Source of the DNA: Cyanobacteria bacterium OH_CDB_20
GTDB lineage: Bacteria > Cyanobacteriota > Vampirovibrionia > Gastranaerophilales > Gastranaerophilaceae
Assembly (NCBI GenBank): GCA_023415935.1
Contig: JAEZIX010000067.1
Coordinates: 1 to 22,068, forward strand
Length of the DNA stretch: 22,068 bases
Direction: 5' to 3'
Part shown: one piece after another, positions 22,052-22,068 of the stretch
Layout: each line of letters opens with the position of its first letter
How positions within the stretch are numbered: the first letter of the stretch is position 1
Notes under the pieces: model-generated
Told to the model about the DNA's origin: nothing
The model's database searches: none
The model's input: the letters and a program-made list of their open reading frames with translations, nothing else
Translations under genes and position numbers: made by a program

Positions 22052-22068
22052 TAACCCCAACTTAACTA

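Overview
The window is an AT-rich bacterial chromosome segment with tightly packed genes on both strands, mostly housekeeping and metabolic. I see no tRNA, rRNA, insertion sequence, prophage, integron or CRISPR array. No gene-free stretch exceeds about 175 bases. The best guess for the organism is a non-photosynthetic relative of Cyanobacteria (Vampirovibrionia/Melainabacteria, probably Gastranaerophilales). This rests on low GC, on cyanobacteria-like versions of several families (GH57-DUF3536, the small HNH protein), and on an N-terminal signature ending in SVxF(x)GN that I associate from memory with that group. It is an inference without any marker comparison.

Layout from left to right. At 155-1870 (+) an MscS-type channel and a secreted M48 metalloprotease form a short operon. 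A 220-residue membrane-associated protein of unknown function with an EF-hand-like loop follows. Back-to-back terminators separate it from rplY (bL25) on the minus strand. folP (dihydropteroate synthase) diverges from rplY and meets a CxxCxxCC (YkgJ-like) metal-binding protein tail to tail. A small protein resembling anti-sigma factor FlgM and a DedA membrane protein diverge from a region holding a 22-base inverted repeat.

At 6076-9003 lies the most striking gene: a phosphohexomutase fused in frame to a glucose-6-phosphate isomerase, with a perfect internal ribosome binding site and ATG at the domain junction. An HNH nuclease-like gene (-) and a pair of half-size chromate-family transporters (+) follow. 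A long minus-strand block (10768-18274) holds two tandem zinc-dependent alcohol dehydrogenases (own promoter), trmD, rimM, a zinc-ribbon/disordered/duplicated-domain protein, a MAF-type (DUF115) glycosyltransferase and rlmN. coaE diverges from rlmN. The window ends with a GH57-DUF3536 glycoside hydrolase and a small exported OB-fold-like protein in one minus-strand operon.

Themes. Central sugar metabolism: the mutase-isomerase fusion would convert glucose-1-phosphate (or mannose-1-phosphate) to fructose-6-phosphate, and the GH57 enzyme may act on alpha-glucans. Ribosome and RNA maturation: rplY, rimM, trmD, rlmN and the zinc-ribbon protein. Surface or motility glycosylation: the DUF115 protein and perhaps the FlgM-like protein. 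Expression signals are notable: three genes (folP, the YkgJ-like gene, the first chromate-family gene) lack a ribosome binding site and carry a -10-like hexamer exactly six bases before the ATG, suggesting leaderless mRNAs.
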